Assembly (NCBI RefSeq): GCF_036346295.1
Contig: NZ_CP107819.1
Location: 682,001-746,000, forward strand
Source of the DNA: Streptomyces sp. NBC_00536
Lineage (GTDB): Bacteria > Actinomycetota > Actinomycetes > Streptomycetales > Streptomycetaceae
Direction of reading: 5' to 3'
DNA length: 64,000 nucleotides
The notes beneath the pieces are model-generated. The model was not told the origin of the DNA. It ran no database searches and worked only from the letters and a program-made list of their open reading frames with translations. Shown here piece by piece: positions 61,586 through 64,000 of this stretch (positions are counted from its first letter, which is position 1; every line of letters starts with the position of its first letter). A program made the translations under genes and the position numbers.

Positions 61586-61780
61586 GTTGGCCTTGCGTGT
61601 CCGCGTGGATCGCCGCAGCGGGGACCTGGCGGAGGTACGCCCCCGGCACCCGGACATGGAGATCACCACCCGGTGCCTTTCCGGCAGGCCGTCCGCCGCG
61701 CCGGCCGCCGCGCCGGCCGCCGAGGCGAGCGACGCGGGCCTGCTCCCGTCGCGGTCATCGCGCACGCATGGGGCTCGCGG

Positions 61781-61796
61781 GGGGCCGATCGGTCCC
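61781..61796. promoter_or_regulatory. Island operator site 7
   Basis: GGGGCCGATCGGTCCC; 13 of 14 inner positions match the perfect site. Confidence 0.65.
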
Positions 61797-61800
61797 GGGA

Positions 61801-61816
61801 GGGACCGACCGGCCCC
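61801..61816. promoter_or_regulatory. Island operator site 8
   Basis: GGGACCGACCGGCCCC; 12 of 14 inner positions match. Centre-to-centre distance from site 7 is 20 bp (two helical turns), as expected for cooperative dimers. Confidence 0.6.
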
Positions 61817-61938
61817 TCACCAGGAACGACGTGATGGGGTCAGGCTCTGGGGAGAGCCCTCGTCATCGTCGGGCGGCGCATCCGCCGCTCCCCGTGGTCG
61901 CCCACGGGTGAGGCACTCCACCCAGGCAGGAACGTCCC

Positions 61939-62928
61939 GTGAACACTCAGCTCCCGGCAGCATCGGATGTCGTACCTCTCGTCGAGGACGCCGTCATGGC
62001 CCCGTCCATGCACAATGCCCAGCCCTGGAAGTTCGTCTTCCGGCCGGCCACCGGGGTGGTCGAACTCCACGGCGACCCCGGCCGGGCCATGGTCCATGCC
62101 GACCCCGACCACCGGGCTCTCCACGTCGGCTGCGCGGCCGCGTTGTTCAACCTGCGGGTGTCCGCCGCCTGGGCGGGCTGGGAGTCAGCCGTCCGCCTGT
62201 TCCCCGACAGCGGCGATCCGTGGCTCCTCGCCACGGTCGACCTCAAGCGGGCCGAAGCGCCGGACGAGCCGCTGGCCGCGCTGCGTCCGGCCGTGCGCAG
62301 GCGGCACTCCAGCCGTTTCCCCTTCACTGAAGAGGAGATCCCCGCTCCGCTGCTGGACGGCCTGCGGTCCGCCGCGCTGCTGGAAGGGTGCCGCTTGTCG
62401 GTGCCGGGTGCCTGGCACACCGAGACCGTGCTGGGTCTCATCCACGACTCCGAGCACCGTGAGGAGACGGACCCCGCCTTGCGGGAGGAGACGGCGGCGT
62501 GGACCCACTCCGGTACCCCAGGGGGGCAGACCCGGCCGGACGGCATTCCCGCCTCGGCGTTCGGCCCTCGTCAGTCCGGCCCGGGAGCCGCGGTACGCGA
62601 CTTCGGCCGCTCCCGGCCCGTACCCGGCCGGGGGTGGGCGGCCTTCGAACGGCGGCCGCAGATCGCACTGCTGGGTACGTCCGGCGACGGACCCGGGGAC
62701 TGGCTCCGCGCCGGCCAGGCCCTGGAACGGGTCCTGCTCCAGGCCACCGCCGACGGGCTGGTCGCCTCCATGACCTCGCAGCCGCTCGAATGGCCCGAAC
62801 TGCGCTGGACGGTACGCGACCCGGCTGCCTCGATGAGCCACGTCCAGATGGTGCTCCGGCTCGGCTACGGCCCCCAGGGACCCGCCACGCCCCGACGCCC
62901 CGTGGCCGATGTCTTCGAGGTCCGATGA
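61939..62928 (+). CDS. Acg-like nitroreductase-family protein
   Basis: FMN-binding-fold protein of 329 residues made of two degenerate nitroreductase halves, like the mycobacterial DevR-regulated Acg (Rv2032). N-terminal LVEDAVMAPSMHNAQPWKF is the typical opening. WLRAGQALERVLLQATADGL and ASMTSQPLEWPELR are typical of the second half. Acg-type proteins bind FMN without classic nitroreductase activity and may store flavin. GTG 61939 is used, with AGGA about 9 bp upstream. Two strong operator copies lie 120-160 bp upstream. Confidence 0.88.
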   Translation: MNTQLPAASDVVPLVEDAVMAPSMHNAQPWKFVFRPATGVVELHGDPGRAMVHADPDHRALHVGCAAALFNLRVSAAWAGWESAVRLFPDSGDPWLLATVDLKRAEAPDEPLAALRPAVRRRHSSRFPFTEEEIPAPLLDGLRSAALLEGCRLSVPGAWHTETVLGLIHDSEHREETDPALREETAAWTHSGTPGGQTRPDGIPASAFGPRQSGPGAAVRDFGRSRPVPGRGWAAFERRPQIALLGTSGDGPGDWLRAGQALERVLLQATADGLVASMTSQPLEWPELRWTVRDPAASMSHVQMVLRLGYGPQGPATPRRPVADVFEVR

Positions 62929-63049
62929 GCCGGCCGCGGCCCCGACCGCCGGTCTGACAATGCCGCGTCCTTGCAGTCCTGAAAGGTCTCAGTCATCCCT
63001 ACGTTGTTCTGCGGGACCGGGCGAGCCCTTCGTATGGTTCTCCCACCCA

Positions 63050-63117
63050 GGGGCGTCGGGTGTGGCTTTCAAACTTCTGCCGCTTGTGGCTACCAACGAT
63101 TGGCCGCCCGACGCCCC
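63050..63117 (+). ncRNA. Candidate IS110 bridge-RNA stem with large internal loop
   Basis: GGGGCGTCGGG (63050-63060) pairs perfectly with CCCGACGCCCC (63107-63117), enclosing 46 nt. IS110 elements transcribe a structured bridge RNA from the non-coding end next to the transposase; its long-looped stems pair with target and donor DNA. Position, size and shape fit. A second weaker structure may follow at about 63120-63215. Exact ends and loop roles are not resolved. Confidence 0.5.
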
Positions 63118-63225
63118 ACGACGACTCGGCTGCCAATTAGGAATTGCGACTCGATCGCTCCGTAGGGAATCGACAGCGACGTCGTCCGTGGTACGTCCGC
63201 ACAGTCCGACGCACGGAGGAACCAA

Positions 63226-64000
63226 GTGGCCGCCATCTGGGCCGGTATCGACGCAGGCAAGACCCACCACCACTGCGTGGTCATCGACGAGAACGGCCGC
63301 CGGCTGCTCTCGCGACGAGTCGCCAACGACGAGCCGGAGCTCCTCCAACTCCTCGCCGACGTCCTGGACCTGGGCGACGAGGTGACCTGGGGCATCGACC
63401 TGGCCGACGGCGGAGCCGCCCTGGTGATCGCAGTGCTCCTGGGCCACGGCCAGCGCGCCTTCTACATCTCCGGACGGGCCATCAACCGCGCCTCCGAGGG
63501 CTACCGCGGCGAGGGCAAGACCGACGCCAAGGACGCGGCGGTGATCGCCGACCAGACCCGCATCCGCCGCGACCTGCAGCTCCTGCGGACCAGCGACGAG
63601 GTCGCCACTGACCTCAAGATCCTCACCGCCCACCGCTCGGACCTGGTCGCCGACCGCACCCGCACCGTCAACCGCCTCCGCGCCCTCCTGACCGGCATCT
63701 TCCCCGCGCTGGACCGGGCCCTGGACCTCACCAATGCCGGGCCGCTGACGCTGCTGACCGGCTATCAGACCCCGGCCGCCCTGCGACGCCTGGGCACCAA
63801 GCGGCTGGAGAGCTGGCTGCGGAACCGCGGCGTTCGTGGCGCCGGCCAGATCGCCGAGGCTGCGCTGGAGGCCGCCGGCAGCCAGCACACGAGCGTCCCG
63901 GGCGAGAGGACGGCAGCCTGGATGGTCCACACCTTGGCCGCCCAGGTGATAGCCCTCAACCAGCAGGTAGCCGAGATGGACAAGCTCATCGCGGCCCGGT
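63226..64000 (+). CDS. IS110-family transposase (bridge-RNA-guided recombinase), partial
   Basis: First 258 codons of a DEDD transposase. The RuvC-like N-terminus starts AAIWAGIDAGKTHHHCVVID with catalytic Asp9, then YRGEGKTDAKDAAVIAD with Asp100 and Asp103, and a coiled region (LTAHRSDLVADRTRTVNRLR). The C-terminal Tnp20 domain with the catalytic Ser is outside the window. GTG 63226 has GGAGG six bases upstream. IS110 enzymes insert at specific targets using a bridge RNA encoded beside the gene. Confidence 0.9.
   Translation, partial: MAAIWAGIDAGKTHHHCVVIDENGRRLLSRRVANDEPELLQLLADVLDLGDEVTWGIDLADGGAALVIAVLLGHGQRAFYISGRAINRASEGYRGEGKTDAKDAAVIADQTRIRRDLQLLRTSDEVATDLKILTAHRSDLVADRTRTVNRLRALLTGIFPALDRALDLTNAGPLTLLTGYQTPAALRRLGTKRLESWLRNRGVRGAGQIAEAALEAAGSQHTSVPGERTAAWMVHTLAAQVIALNQQVAEMDKLIAAR

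Larger units (their letters stand above)
61482..61938. promoter_or_regulatory. 457-bp divergent control region (stress operon / nitroreductase)
   Basis: Holds two good palindrome copies (61781-61796, 61801-61816) and two degenerate ones (61549-61564 and 61570-61585), grouped near each gene. No convincing open frame. Confidence 0.65.
63000..64000 (+). mobile_element. IS110-family insertion sequence, left part (right end outside window)
   Basis: Transposase gene from 63226 plus its upstream non-coding end. The exact left boundary is not visible because IS110 elements lack terminal inverted repeats; it probably falls between the nitroreductase stop (62928) and about 63040. The right end lies beyond 64000. 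Confidence 0.75.

Overview
The window looks like a segment of a Streptomyces-type actinobacterial chromosome. GC is very high, coding density is high, GTG starts and ATGA/GTGA gene overlaps are common, and the gene families are typical of the group (Pls-like synthetase, IclR/LacI/MarR/GlxA regulators, DevS/DevR-type kinases and regulators, SpoIIE-type phosphatase, IS110). No rRNA, tRNA or CRISPR array was seen. All calls come from reading the sequence; no database search was run.

Layout. (1) 1-9.0 kb: a divergent peptide ABC transporter pair, then a likely operon of a Pls-type cationic poly-amino-acid synthetase, an M1 zinc peptidase and a class A beta-lactamase. (2) 9.0-14.9 kb: a His-rich DUF4396-like membrane protein behind a perfect CsoR-type operator, a GPP34 protein, remnants of a terpene synthase-P450 pair, a secreted protein of five 41-residue Cys repeats, a VOC protein, an Asp/Glu racemase and two unknown proteins. 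(3) 14.9-18.4 kb: the most novel-looking locus. A 29-residue peptide gene with a strong ribosome binding site is followed by a 17-bp stem-loop, a PaaK-like adenylate-forming enzyme and a presenilin-like GxGD membrane protein; an IclR regulator is divergent. (4) 18.4-30.6 kb: kinase, secreted proteins, a serine hydrolase, xanthine dehydrogenase xdhABC, a lipase and two tandem ammonium transporters without glnK. (5) 30.6-38.7 kb: a sugar ABC importer with a GH36-like enzyme and a LacI regulator, divergent from a secreted six-hairpin glycosidase. (6) 39-47.3 kb: MarR/hydrolase and HD/GlxA divergent pairs, a SulP transporter, and a two-gene operon of an acyltransferase-ThiF fusion with a KAS III enzyme.

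(7) 47.4-62.9 kb: a dormancy/redox-type island with two GAF sensor kinases, two NarL/DevR-type regulators, three universal stress proteins, a phosphoketolase, a PAS/SpoIIE phosphatase, a cyclic-nucleotide-binding protein, a PPOX flavoprotein and an Acg-like nitroreductase. Its divergent intergenic regions share a palindrome close to GGGCCGATCGGCCC, suggesting one regulon. (8) The right edge cuts an IS110-family element whose upstream non-coding region folds in a way expected of a bridge RNA.

The best candidates for undescribed biology are the peptide/ligase/GxGD-protease operon, the acyltransferase-ThiF/KAS III operon, and the Cys-repeat secreted protein.
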